A stretch of 64,000 nucleotides of DNA from Endothia cerciana (taxonomy: Eukaryota; Ascomycota; Sordariomycetes; Diaporthales; Cryphonectriaceae), in contig JALRMH010000039.1 in assembly GCA_026119935.1 (NCBI GenBank), forward strand, positions 124,001 through 188,000, read 5' to 3'. A program made the translations under genes and the position numbers. Each line of letters starts with the position of its first letter. Positions within the stretch are counted from its first letter, which is position 1. Shown here piece by piece: positions 21,930 through 33,125 of the stretch. A model generated the notes under the pieces. The model did no database searches. It saw only the letters and a list, made by a program, of their open reading frames with translations, and had not been told where the DNA came from.

Positions 21930-22937
21930 GGGTCATGGCACGGCGAGAGACGAGGCCTAGCCAGCCGAACGGGTTATACAGGGCGGATGGCGGCTTGAGG
22001 TATTCCGAAACCGGTGACGAAGGAACTCAAGATCGGGTGCGGTATCCATGAGCGGGTGAGTGTGCGTCAGGTTGGGTACACAGGCGTACAGGCGTATCGG
22101 GCCGCCGGAGCTGCCTTAACTGCGGGGCAGACTGCTTAGACATCCGACTACTTGCTGTTCTGCATGGCAGGGCCCAGCGCCTCTGTAGACCGAATTGCCA
22201 CAGCAAGACAACATCCAGTGGATATCAGGTTGGATGGGATGGATCGAGGGCACAGCCTCATCGCCGGGCCGAGTGACCGACCAGCGCCGGGAACGCGTGC
22301 GGTGGGAATAAGCTTCAGCTAATCGAGGTGTAAAGGCTTACCTAAGCACACACCATAACTTAACGTTATGCATACATAGCACGGCGTCCATCACTGTAGG
22401 GTATAAAGATGAAGGATCACGACGTCATTTTGCGATAAGTAGGAGGGCGGCATTGACTACTATGGTACTAGGGCGGTGGGAATAACCTGCCACCGAAGTA
22501 TCCGGCCGCCTAGGCCATGAGGATCGTTGCTGAATTTTGGGTAGTAGGAAGACGGACGATGGCGCAGCAACGACTCCTCCGTAGGCCAGCCTCTGCAACC
22601 CCCATGCCAATTCCTAGTGCCGCCTAGTGGTGTGTGTGTATGACGAGCGTAAGCAGGGCAAATAATCAGGACCTCAGGCAAAGATATATAGCGATAGCCT
22701 GTTTACGCCACACTTCCGGGGGTGACATGTTAGGTGCGCGACGCTCATCACCAAACTGACCTAGACATCACTTGGCGTTTCACTCTTTTCCCTGAAGCGG
22801 CCTTCTCTGACCCTGACTCTTCCAAGAAAAACCAACAACGTCTCGGCCAAAGTCGATCTGACATCGCAAAAGCATTGACAATAATTGTTGACACGCTCCT
22901 CGTACCTTTACTTCCTGATCTTACTTGCGTCCGCGCC
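21930..22937. other. Divergent promoter region (ANCHR-like / DUF7732 protein)
   Basis: About 1 kb between two divergent starts. TATA-like words lie at about 22399-22406 (GGTATAAAGA) and 22683-22690 (GATATATAG). A C/T-rich stretch precedes the downstream ATG (about 22775-22930). No gene recognised. Confidence 0.4.
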
Positions 22938-23846
22938 ATGAAGCTTAATCTCGTACTGGCGGGCGTCGCCCTCCTCGACGCGACCGTCTCGGCAGTCGCC
23001 ATACCCGACACCTCCGATCTCACGTCATTCCACGCCCCAGCACGTGAACACGCCCCGCGCGGCGACGAATCGACACCCTTCCTCTCCGCCCTCTTCAGGC
23101 GCAAGGGCGGCGGCGGATCAGGCAGCAAGGGGGGCAGCAGCTCAAGTGGAGGTTCGGATCCCGGCAGCGGTTCATCCTCATCCTCAGGCAGTGACGAAGG
23201 CTCATCATCCTCCTCCTCATCATCAGGCAAGACAGGCTCCTCCAGCGACTCCTCCGGCGGCTCCTCCAAGGGTCTGGGCTCCGCATCCTCCTCGACCGGC
23301 GGCAGGACCACGACCGGCTCCGGCGCCGGCGCCTCGTACGGTGGCGGGAAATACTACGGCGGCGGCTCGACGGTGCCGTACCGCGCGGGCGTGCGGTCGA
23401 CGGGCGGCATAAGTCCCCTGCCGTTCGTCTTCGCGGGCACGGCGCTGGCGTTCTGGCCGGGCGTGTGGTACCACCCGGCCTACATCTACCCCTACACGAG
23501 CCCCTGGAACTACCACAACGCGACCTCGAACCAGAACGAGACGAAACCCGTCAAGTGCGGCTGCGACGAGTACCAGGAGTGCGGCTGTGACAACAACAAC
23601 GGCACGGACTACATCAGCAGCGTGCTGGGCAATGGCAGCTACAGCCGGCTGAACCAGAGCCTGGTCACCGTGGCAAAGGTCAACGGCACCGATACGATCC
23701 TGCTGAACGGGACGCTGCCCAACGGCACGACGGCCAGTGGCGGCACGGCATCGCCGAATGCTGGCGCGGGCTTGAGGCATCTGGCCGAGGTGGCTGGGTA
23801 CTGGCCCATGGCGGCGACGGTGTTGGCCGTGGCGTTCTTCTGCTGA
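22938..23846 (+). CDS. Secreted/cell-surface DUF7732-type protein, Ser/Gly-rich, likely GPI-anchored
   Basis: 302 residues, no intron. The N terminus MKLNLVLAGVALLDATVSA is a signal peptide. A run of Ser and Gly (about residues 55-135) gives an extended, probably O-glycosylated stalk. The conserved core follows: GGGKYYGGGSTVPYRAGVRS, then a short hydrophobic segment FVFAGTALAFWPGVW, YPYTSPW, and the cysteine cluster KCGCDEYQECGCD. The end of the core is rich in N-glycosylation sites (NGS, NQS, NGT repeated). A C-terminal hydrophobic stretch (YWPMAATVLAVAFF) after a small-residue region resembles a GPI signal. The open frame extends upstream, but the ATG at 22938 gives the signal peptide. The molecular role is unknown; the DUF name is from memory of the family pattern. 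Confidence 0.8.
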   Translation: MKLNLVLAGVALLDATVSAVAIPDTSDLTSFHAPAREHAPRGDESTPFLSALFRRKGGGGSGSKGGSSSSGGSDPGSGSSSSSGSDEGSSSSSSSSGKTGSSSDSSGGSSKGLGSASSSTGGRTTTGSGAGASYGGGKYYGGGSTVPYRAGVRSTGGISPLPFVFAGTALAFWPGVWYHPAYIYPYTSPWNYHNATSNQNETKPVKCGCDEYQECGCDNNNGTDYISSVLGNGSYSRLNQSLVTVAKVNGTDTILLNGTLPNGTTASGGTASPNAGAGLRHLAEVAGYWPMAATVLAVAFFC

Positions 23847-25056
23847 GAAGACCACTTGATCCGGGTGAGCGCTCGTCCCTTGGATAAGATACGTTGCACT
23901 TTCTTGGCACCTTCGCTGTTTTGTGGACGAATGATGGAAGCAATACTACGAGTCTGCTCGTGCATGACGATATGGAGCGTGTTGTATGGCGTCAGGCGTT
24001 TTACTACATCGATACCCTGCACAATGGGGTCTGGCTTTTTGGGTGGAAACAGCGTCTCGGGCTTTTCTCTCGGTTTAAGAAATAAATAGCGTTAAATAAT
24101 TTAGGAGTTAAAGTCCCCGTCACACACCGTCACCATGGCAGTAGCACCTTGTGTGGATCTCGGGAAAGCGGAGGGCTTCCCACAGGTATCTCAACCAACC
24201 CAAACCTCCCTCCCGATAACCTGGAGACAAGAGCGGGGAGTCCTAATACTTCTGGCTCCAACATGCAATAACCCAGGCGGCGCCGGCTCGCATCGTCCCG
24301 CCCTTCATCACAGGCACGACGAGCGGGCGCGATTGACACGAAACGACCGTCGCGTGAATAGTCATCGATTAAGAGGGGTGCTGTGCTGTCTGGCGCCCGG
24401 CTGCTAGACACCTATCTGACTGAGCACAGAGCGTTATGTGCACTACGTTCTGCCAGTGACTGTGTAAACTACAGACACGAGTGCCCAAAGTACCCGAAAG
24501 CAGCCTTGATTTCCCAATCCTCTCATTCTGTTCTATCGCCATCTGTGAGTCCTCCGTCTCGGTATTGACGCTCTGGGCTTCTCTGGGGTCCTTTCCCGGT
24601 GGAGAGCCTTCCCCTAGACATTGCTTTAACCTTGCCTGCTGTCGTCCCGTCCACGGTGGATTGATCGGCTCTGCTTCTTAGCATCCCTCCTTCTGGATGG
24701 TGACTCCCATGCTGATACGGGGATGCCGCCACACGAGCAACACATCGGCATCACGATGCCGAAGGCACTGAGAAGACTGAGGTATTCATAGGCAGCCCCA
24801 TACCGCTTTTTGATTGAGGCCCTGGAACATAAATCAGACGAGCCTGTGCAATCGACCCGTGAAGAAGTGCTTGCTCAAAACAAAGATACAAATACATGCG
24901 TGTTCGCCTCAATAACATCTGAATCAATGCAGTTGCTTCCTGGCTACACCCGATTCGCGTGCCACAACCTGCCCCGTATAATGCCGTTCCGTAATGACAT
25001 CCCGTCATGCAATCTGTTGTCGTTAAACATCAGTGGCCGTCATACAGCGACGACCA
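23847..25056. other. Convergent intergenic region
   Basis: 1.2 kb between two 3' ends, with no recognisable gene, RNA or repeat. The open frames here are short and conflict across strands. Confidence 0.45.
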
Positions 25057-26826
25057 CTAGTTCGTCCCGTATCCACGATCTGAGCCACCCCCGCCGCTAC
25101 GGCCTGTGATGTCCTGCCAGGTAGCTTGGAACCGCCTGCCTGTGCTCGCCAGGAGACCCTCCTCCTCATCCGCCTCCGCCTCCTCATCGATCTCTGCAAG
25201 GTTGAGCTTGGGCGCACGGAACAAGCTCGTGAGGAAGACGATGAGGAAAAAGCCAAGGAAGGCAAATTGCGCCCAGAAGTCGATGGCGCCGAAGACAGGC
25301 CAGTTGAGTGCCACGCGGTTTAGGAAGGTCGACATCACGGAAGGCGTGCACACCGTATGGGCGGCTGCGCTGTCCGCTAGCTCGGAACAAGGCTTGATCA
25401 AGTCGCTATGCTTGGAACAATCAGGTTGGTCGCCGGGGTGCCGCGGCGGATTATCGCAGAAGACTTGGGTACCATAAATGGAGTATTGAGGCACGACCAT
25501 GGCGAAAATGGAGTAATTGATGGCCAGAATGATGAGTGCCATCATGACGGTAGCGATTAGTAGGGCTTGGGGCGTGGTCCTACCCATCTTGATCTGGAAG
25601 ATGCGTATCCACAAGAACCGAATACCGATGGCCGCGATGCCACTGATCGAACTTGCGAAGAAGAACAAGATGAGTAGGGCCATCAGGATGTAATCGACCG
25701 GGAAGGCCTTGGCTGTCTGGACGAAAATCCAGTTGATGGGCTGGAAGACATTGATTTTCCCCAAAATGTAGCCGCAGTGTGATTTGCAGATGGAGTTAGC
25801 CGCCTTGTCGATACCAGTGATGAGCATAGATACCCAGGTCAGAATCGCAAGGACAAGTAGCAGGATGCCGCCGATGAGCTTGAGAGGCCGGAAGATAGCC
25901 TCGACTTTCAGCCAGGCCTTATATACCCAGCTCTGTCCCTCGCCGCGGGCTTCAGCAGCGAGCCTCTGCCGTCGCACGAGGGTCTGCTCTTCACGGACAA
26001 GCAGCTCCATCTCTCGTCGATCCTTGGCAGACATGCCATCCGGGTGGTTCGCGTTCCGCATATCTAGTTGATGTTGGCGTTCCCTGTTGCTCTCCAGTTG
26101 AGACTCTGTTGTCTCCGACAACTGTGGGGCGGAGATTGAAGGTGCTGATTTGATCCATGATACAGGCAGCAGAGCCAAGCCCGCCCCAGTGTATAGGGTA
26201 TAGATCAGCGTCCCTAGGGTCATGAGAAGCCCTAGCCCGAAGGTCAGGGCCTTCTCTCCTTTATTCTCGGACAGCAGCTTCTTGAAATAGTCGAGATCGA
26301 AGTGGCGGTCTTCCCTGTTTCCAGCAGCCGGAACGAAGAACCCGACCAGGAAGAGGATCACCACGAGCACAATAAAGGCCACCGTGTACTTGAAGGCTCC
26401 CCAGAGCTTGGCGCCGAAACCCCTAGTGCCCTCCTCTTCCTCAACCTCGTCGTATTCCTCATACCAGAAGTATGAGAACGGTATTATGATGAGACACAGC
26501 AGGGCATCGAAGCTGTACAGCGAGTAATAGACAACCTTCAAGGTAAAGAGGATGTTGTCGACGCGTTGGGGAGTGGCCCAATCCTTCTTTGCACCGAGCG
26601 AGGTCGAGGTCGTTGCAGACACCAGGGCAATATCGACTGGCAGCAGCAGGACCGTTGCGAGGAGCGAGGTGAGGCTGATGATCGCGACGATGGTCACGAT
26701 CGCGGACCGTTCTCGAGGGGCCTGCCAGGTGAGGGTCGTGATGGTAGCAGTGACGAGGGCGAGGACGACCGCGACCGCATACGCCACCCAGATCAGACTG
26801 ACCTGCAGATAGCCTGCAGAGGCCAT
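25057..26826 (-). CDS. LMBR1/LMBD1-family membrane protein (probable lysosomal/vacuolar cobalamin transporter-like)
   Basis: Multi-pass membrane protein of 589 residues with no intron. Human LMBRD1 sits in the lysosome and helps release cobalamin. Fungi do not use B12 in the usual way, so the role in moulds is uncertain and the transporter name is only a family label. The N terminus starts at once with a hydrophobic helix (LIWVAYAVAVVLALVTATI). Paired helices follow at about 45-65 and 95-118, and FWYEEYDEVEEEEGTRGFG leads into the next helices. A long charged cytosolic loop (about 230-310, ESNRERQHQLDMRNANHPDG) separates the two halves, as in the family. The second half carries GIRFLWIRIFQIKMGRTTPQALL and conserved cysteines in the last luminal loop (about 455-500). 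The tail is acidic (DEEAEADEEEGLL). It shares a 560-bp divergent promoter with cft1. Confidence 0.9.
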   Translation of the reverse strand: MASAGYLQVSLIWVAYAVAVVLALVTATITTLTWQAPRERSAIVTIVAIISLTSLLATVLLLPVDIALVSATTSTSLGAKKDWATPQRVDNILFTLKVVYYSLYSFDALLCLIIIPFSYFWYEEYDEVEEEEGTRGFGAKLWGAFKYTVAFIVLVVILFLVGFFVPAAGNREDRHFDLDYFKKLLSENKGEKALTFGLGLLMTLGTLIYTLYTGAGLALLPVSWIKSAPSISAPQLSETTESQLESNRERQHQLDMRNANHPDGMSAKDRREMELLVREEQTLVRRQRLAAEARGEGQSWVYKAWLKVEAIFRPLKLIGGILLLVLAILTWVSMLITGIDKAANSICKSHCGYILGKINVFQPINWIFVQTAKAFPVDYILMALLILFFFASSISGIAAIGIRFLWIRIFQIKMGRTTPQALLIATVMMALIILAINYSIFAMVVPQYSIYGTQVFCDNPPRHPGDQPDCSKHSDLIKPCSELADSAAAHTVCTPSVMSTFLNRVALNWPVFGAIDFWAQFAFLGFFLIVFLTSLFRAPKLNLAEIDEEAEADEEEGLLASTGRRFQATWQDITGRSGGGGSDRGYGTN

Positions 26827-27386
26827 TGTTGCGAGGCTTCTCAGTTTTCTTCAGTCAAGTTGCTGTCGTTGACTTAGCATCAAGTCAAGGTGCTGGTGTT
26901 GACTTGCATGTACTGCACAACAACATTCGAGTATGATGGGCGGAGAGACGACTGGAATGCGTGGAGGAGAGCTCGATTGGAAAGGTCAGGAGGTTGTCCT
27001 CTGGTCGCAACTGCAAGGCGTTCTCCTGCCTAGCTCGCAGTGACGTCGAGGTCAGCCTGGGAGGCACTGGAACCCAGGGAGCTTGGGCCACTTCCCTATG
27101 CAGCAGCAGGGGTCCTTGTGGGGCGAAGGCAGCAGGGGTTTGGGTATTGTGGTGTGGGCAATCGTCGCAAAGGTTGTTTCTCTATCCAAGCATCGCCGCA
27201 TCTATCTCACCCAGTCTTTGCATCCCCACCAGCAAGACACGAGCAAGCACTTGCCAGCAGCCTCCCTCCTGCGGGCTTGTCCAAATTACTATCGAACGCT
27301 CCTCACTCCACCATCCACAACAACTGCCCCGGCCTGTATGTCGTCCTTCCATGGATAACATCTAGTATGACTGGGCAGGACTCACG
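26827..27386. promoter_or_regulatory. Divergent promoter between LMBD1-like gene and cft1
   Basis: Short region driving two genes in opposite directions. Two 20-nt direct repeats that differ at three places lie at 26856-26875 and 26886-26905, 30-80 nt before the LMBD1-like start. Both end in GTTGACTT. They could be a shared binding element. Confidence 0.5.
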
Positions 27387-30300
27387 ATGCAGTGCTATAC
27401 CGAACTGACGCCGCCCACGGCTGTTACCCACTCCCTTACCATCCCCTTCCTCTCAGAGCAGAGCAACAATCTCATTGTCGCAAGGTCCTCACTTCTCCAG
27501 ATCTTCGACACAAAGACCATCACAGCCGAGGTCGACAACTCTCAGTCCTTGACCCTCCACTCGACCAAGACAACCGCACAATATGACAGCCGAATCAACG
27601 ACGACGACGGCCTCGAGGCCTCTTTCTTGGGCGGCGACGCAGCCTTCCAGAGATCCGACCGCACAAACAACACAAAACTCGTGCTCGTCACTGAGATTGC
27701 TGTCTCGGGAACGGTGACGGGGTTGGCGAGGATCAAGACACAGAACACGCTGTCTGGTGGTGAAGCCCTGCTGGTCCAGTTCAAAGACGCGAAATTAAGT
27801 CTGCTGGAGTGGGATCCTGCGCACTACAACGTGACAACCATATCAATCCACTACTATGAGCAAGAAGAACACCAAGGCAGCCCTTGGGCCCCCGCGCTGA
27901 ATGACTGTGTCAACTTCCTCGTTGCAGACCCTGGTAGCAGATGCGCTGCCCTCAAGTTCGGAGCCAGGAATCTGGCCATCCTGCCCTTTAAGCAGGCCGA
28001 CGAGGAAGACATTGCAATGGATGATTGGGATCCGGATCTGGATGGCCCCAGACCTGTCAAGCAGGAGAGTACATCCACGGCCGTTGTAAATGGAACTAGC
28101 AACATAGAAGACACACCATATTCACCCTCATTTGTCCTTCGGCTCTCCATACTCGATCCCAACCTCATCTATCCCATTGACCTCGCCTTTCTCTACGAGT
28201 ATAGAGAACCAACCTTTGGCATTCTATCCTCCAGGCTGGCCCCATCTGCGACGATAGGTCGAAAGGATCACCTGTCCTTCATGGTTTTTACGCTAGATCT
28301 CCAGCAGAAAGCATCCACCACCATTCTGTCTGTCGGTGGTCTCCCTCATGACTTGTTCAAGGTCGTCGCGCTTCCTGCACCTGTTGGCGGTGCTCTGCTT
28401 GCTGGTGCCAACGAGCTGATCCACATCGATCAGTCGGGTGCCTCAAATGGGGTGGCAGTAAATCCCTTCAGCAAGCAATGCACGGATTTCAGCCTCACAG
28501 ATCAGTCTGATCTGGGCCTCCGCCTGGAGGGCTGTACCCTCGACTTCATCTCGCCAGAAAATGGCCAGATGCTGATCGTCCTATCTGACGGCCGCTTTGC
28601 AACTCTGGAGTTTCTGATTGATGGGCGTAGAGTGTCTGGCCTCAACGTCAAGCTTGTGGCTCCTGCGTCGGGGGGGACCATCATACCAAGCAGGATATCG
28701 TCACTCAGTCGCCTAGGCAGGAACACACTGTTTGCGGGAAGTGAGAACGGGGACTCGATCGTTTTCGGTTGGACTCGCAAGAACAGCCAAGCGTTGAAGA
28801 AGAAGTCTCGTATGCAGGAGTCTCTCGATATTGAGGATTTCGACGAGGATGATCTGGAAGATGAGGATGATCTTTATGCGGATACGACCGCAGCCACGCA
28901 AGCAACTGGTGGTGCCGCGGCCGCGAAAGGGGGGGAACTGGTGTTTCGAATTCACGACACACTCACAAATATCGCGCCAATACAAGACATAACATATGGG
29001 AAAACGCCCGTACCAACCGACGCGGAGGAGCAGCAAAACATGGCTGGTGTGCGAAGTGACCTGCAACTGGTCACCGCCGTGGGTGTCGGCAAGGCTGGTT
29101 CCCTTGCAGTCATGCACCGCGAGATACAACCCAAGGTTATTGGCCGCTTCGACTTCCCAGAAGCTCGGGGCTTGTGGACCATGAATGCTCAGAAGCCGGT
29201 GCCAAAGTCACTGCAAGGAGAGAAGGGGAACAAGGCCATGGGTGATGACTACGACCTGTCTACACAATACGACAAATTCATGATCGTGGCGAAAATTGAC
29301 CTGGACAACTATGAGACATCTGATGTCTATGCGTTGACATCTGCTGGCTTCGAGTCTTTGACGGGAACAGAATTCGAACCGGCAGCAGGCTTCACGGTCG
29401 AAGCAGGGACGATGGCAAATCACCGCCGTATAATCCAGGTGTTGAAATCGGAGGTCCGCGTATACGATGGAGGTAAGTTTGCAGGCGCTTATTGACCCCG
29501 GCGCAAAATTCCTGCAATATGTTAACTCCGTCCAGATCTTGGCTTGGATATGATTCTGCCCATGCAGGACGAGGAGACTGGTGCTGAGCCACGGGTCTTG
29601 AGCGCGAGCATCTGTGACCCATATCTATTGCTCATCAGAGATGACTCGAGTGCATTCGTCGCCCACATGAACTCAGACGATGAGCTAGAGGAGGTCGTCA
29701 GGACGGAGAGCGCGCTGATGTCCACAAAGTGGGTATCGGGATGCTTGTACGCTGATACAGCCGGAGCATTTGGCGGAGCACCGGGAGAAAAGGGCTCACG
29801 GAATACTTTCATGTTCTTGCTTAGTAGCACTGGTGCTCTTCAGGTCAGTGGCCCCGCAGGTTACGGCCTTCACGAATCCCATCTGACATTACTCAGGTCT
29901 ATGCCCTTCCAGACCTATCTAAGCCTGTATACACCGCCGAGGGTTTGTGCCATATCCCTCCAATTCTAACGCCTGAATGGGTTGCCCGACGTGGTACCTT
30001 GAAGGAGTCCATCACCGAGATTCTTGTGGCAGATCTGGGAGACACGATTTCAAAGTCACCACACCTGATTGTAAGTCCGAGTTCTGCTGTGAATGTGACC
30101 TATAAGTTGACTTTTGACAGCTGCGGCAACCCAATGATGATTTGACCATCTACGAGCCCCAGCATAATCCCAAGGCTGCCTCGAATGACCTCTCGTCTTC
30201 ATTGTTCTTCCGTAAACTGCCGAACAGTGCCCTTGCTAGGGCTGTTGAGGAGCCAGCAGAAGATGACGACACGACCGATGAGCTCCGAAAAATGCCACTT

Positions 30301-31982
30301 CGTGCCTGCGAGAACATTGCCGGCTACAATGCTGTTTTCCTTCCAGGGCCAGCTCCCAGCTTCATCATCAAATCGGCCAAATCCACTCCAAAGGTGATCG
30401 GGCTCCAAGGGGCTGGTGTCAGAACGCTTAGCACATTCCACACCGAAGGTTGCGAGCGAGGCTTCATATATGCTGATTCCGAGGGCATAGCTCGCGTCAC
30501 GCAGCTACGACCGGAATGCAGCTACTCAGAAATCGGCATGTCCCTCAGAAAGGTCCCTCTGGATGTGGATGTCAATTCTGTGGCATATCATTCGGTCGCT
30601 GGAGTGTACACGATCGGCTGCAACATCGAAGAGGAATTTGAACTCCCAAAAGATGACGATAGTAACCCGCAACAGGCACCCTTCTGGGCGAAGGAGAAGA
30701 TCACCTTCAAGCCGATGGCGGAGCGTGGAATTCTGAAGCTTGTCAGCCCACAGAACTGGAGCGTCATTGACAGTGTCGACATGGAGCCATGCGAGATCAT
30801 CATGTGCGTCAAGAGCCTCAATCTAGAAGTCTCGGAATCTACGCATGAGCGGCGCGAGCTGATTGTCGTCGGCACTGCCATCTCACGGGGCGAGGATCTA
30901 CCCATCCGCGGCCGCATCCATGTCTACGATATGGCAACCGTCATTCCTGAGCCAGGCCGACCGGAGACGAACAAAAAGTTCAAACTTGTTGCCAAGGAAG
31001 ACATACCCAGAGGTGGTGTCACGGCCATCTCGGGAGTCGGCACACAAGGCTTCGTGCTCGTTGCTCACGGCCAAAAGTGCACAGTCCGCGGTCTCAAGGA
31101 AGATGGATCTTTGCTCCCTGTCGCATTCATGGACATGTCCAACTACGTCACGAGCGTCAAGGAGGTTCCCGGCACTGGCCTGTGCGCCATGTCGGACGCC
31201 TTCAAGGGCGTGTGGTTTACCGGCTACACCGAAGAGCCATACAAGATGATGCTGTTCGGGAAGAGCAATACCAGGCTGGAGGTGTTGAATGTGGATTTCC
31301 TGCCCGATGGCAAGGAGCTCTTCATTGTGGCAGCCGATGCGGACGGAAATATCCATGTGTTCCAGTTCGACCCAGAACGTGAGTCCATGTCCCTCTTGGG
31401 CGTGCGTGTCTTCTGACCACCGCTGACAATGCCTCAGATCCCAAATCTCTTCAGGGCCATCTCCTCTTGCACCGCACTACCTTCAACGTCGGCGCAAACC
31501 TCCCCACGAAATCAATGATGCTTCCACGCGTCCCTCCCCCTATCTTACGCTCCCACGAGAATGGCGCACACCTCACCAATGGCGACACAAAATCACAGCC
31601 TGGTTCATTCCCACCGCAGACCCTCCTCTTTGCCTCACCCACCGGCTCCCTCGCGGCCCTTAGCGCCCTGTCCGAGGCCTCGTACCGACGTCTGTCATCC
31701 CTGACATCGCAGCTCGTCAATACGCTTCCTCATCTGGCGGGACTTAACCCCAAGGCCTACCGTATGCCGCCTTCGGCAACGCAGACGACCGCCAAGATGG
31801 CGCCTGGAATCGACTCTGGCGTCGGCACGAACATCGTGGACGGCGCGATCCTTGCCAGGTGGAACGAGCTGGCGAGTGGAAGACGGGGAGAGATTGCTGG
31901 GCGGGTTGGCTACTCCGGGACGGAGGAAGTCAGGGCGGAGCTGGAGGGGCTGCTCGGGTGGAGCGGACTGAGCTATTTCTAA
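27387..31982 (+). CDS. cft1: Cleavage and polyadenylation factor subunit Cft1 (CPSF160, CPSF-A)
   Basis: Large scaffold subunit of the nuclear cleavage and polyadenylation complex (yeast Cft1/Yhh1), related to DDB1 and SF3b130/Rse1 and built of beta-propellers. Exons 27387-29472, 29536-29843, 29897-30070, 30121-31378 and 31438-31982, joined by GT-AG introns of 50-63 nt, give 1,456 residues, as expected. The N terminus MQCYTELTPPTAVTHSL and LIVARSSLLQIFD match the family. An acidic patch (DIEDFDEDDLEDEDDLYAD) follows the first third. The C-terminal CPSF-A domain includes RGRIHVYDMATVIPEPG, GFVLVAHGQKCTVRGL, and LPDGKELFIVAADADGNIHV before the last intron. All exon joins keep phase and restore conserved sequence. 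Confidence 0.95.
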
Positions 31983-32603
31983 AGATTGAGGATGTATTAG
32001 GCGGGAAGCAAATATAATCGGCTCGTATCGCGGGCTATGGACAGTCGTAGAAGCCTCGGCAGAGGTGGGAGAGAAGGCGCGCCAGACGAGCGAAAGGACC
32101 GGCGGTCCAGTGGCCTCCGGCTTTTGCGTTGCATTTCCTGTATATCTAGATAGGCGCCATTCCGGCCCTCAAGCATGTCGGATCTTGCCTTTGTTTTTGT
32201 TTCCCCCTATATCTCGTCTAACCGCTCTCACCACGTTTGTTGTAACGACTAATTTGCCTGTGGAGTCGTCCATGTGTGAATGATAGCCTCTGGGGACAGT
32301 ACGACTGGTTGGACAAGGCAGGGTGGATCATGACACGATGTCCCAGCCGTTTCTTCTCCTGTTACAAAGTAGCCCTGCCAGTATTCGGTCGAGAAACACG
32401 GATGTTGCCAGTAGCGTAAAGGCTATCTGAGATGATAGTTTCTCGAGTGGGCATTACCATCTCCCAGTATCGTACCAAGGGTGTGCAGAAGCCCGCTAGC
32501 GTTAAGTACTCGTCACCCACATATCATGAAACACAGCGCCGACAAAAGTTTTTCATTATGAATACAGAATTTCTCTACCATAACATGCCAGAAACCTAGC
32601 TGC
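31983..32603. other. Intergenic, cft1 3' end to tRNA
   Basis: No gene seen. The part just before the tRNA is relatively AT-rich. Confidence 0.4.
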
Positions 32604-32674
32604 GCGCAAATGGTTTAGTGGTAAAATCCATCGTTGCCATCGATGGGCCCCCGGTTCGATTCCGGGTTTGCGCA
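32604..32674 (+). tRNA. tRNA-Gly (anticodon GCC)
   Basis: 71 nt, no intron. The acceptor stem GCGCAAA pairs perfectly with TTTGCGC, with discriminator A. The D arm is TGGTTTAGTGGTAAAATC. The anticodon stem CATCG/CGATG encloses the loop TTGCCAT (anticodon GCC). The T arm is CCCGG-TTCGATT-CCGGG. GGTTTAGTGG and GGTTCGATTCC serve as the internal A and B boxes for RNA polymerase III. A T run follows at 32678-32680 and longer ones a little downstream; CCA is not encoded, as expected in a eukaryote. Confidence 0.98.
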
Positions 32675-33125
32675 TACTTTTGCACTGTTTTTGCTTTGCA
32701 TTTATTTCGGCGATCTTGGAGGACATTCTGGATATGGCTCCCTTTCACACACGATTCGATGATCAGCAGGGCGAAGGTATCAGGTTGTAACGGTAAAGAA
32801 GGGTAAGCAAGGGCTTGCAAGGGTAAGGGTTGCAAGGAGCCTAACGAGGTCAACCACGCGCCCCCCTCCCGCCCCTTTCTCTCCCTCCCTTTATTTTTTA
32901 TTATTATCATTTTTTCTTTATCTCTTCCTCTCTCCCTCGATTCTATCATAACCAGCCGAAGAGACTCTTCCCATAGCTGGATGTGCACATATTTGTCATA
33001 CGATACCCTTATAGAGGGAGTTGAGAATATTGATTTCCATACGTAGTGCGCTGCGTGCGGCGCGCAGTAGGAGCGGACTGTTTCACACTGAAGCTCTCGT
33101 CTAGGCTTTGGCCTGGAAGCCCGGC
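32675..33125. other. Intergenic, tRNA to agmatinase 3' end
   Basis: Includes a C/T-rich stretch at about 32860-32940 (runs of T and CTCTC). Nothing else recognised. Confidence 0.4.

Noticed and set aside
23223..23855. Minus-strand frame of 210 codons
   Set aside because: Antisense of the DUF7732 gene's C-terminal half; composition is that of a mirror frame.
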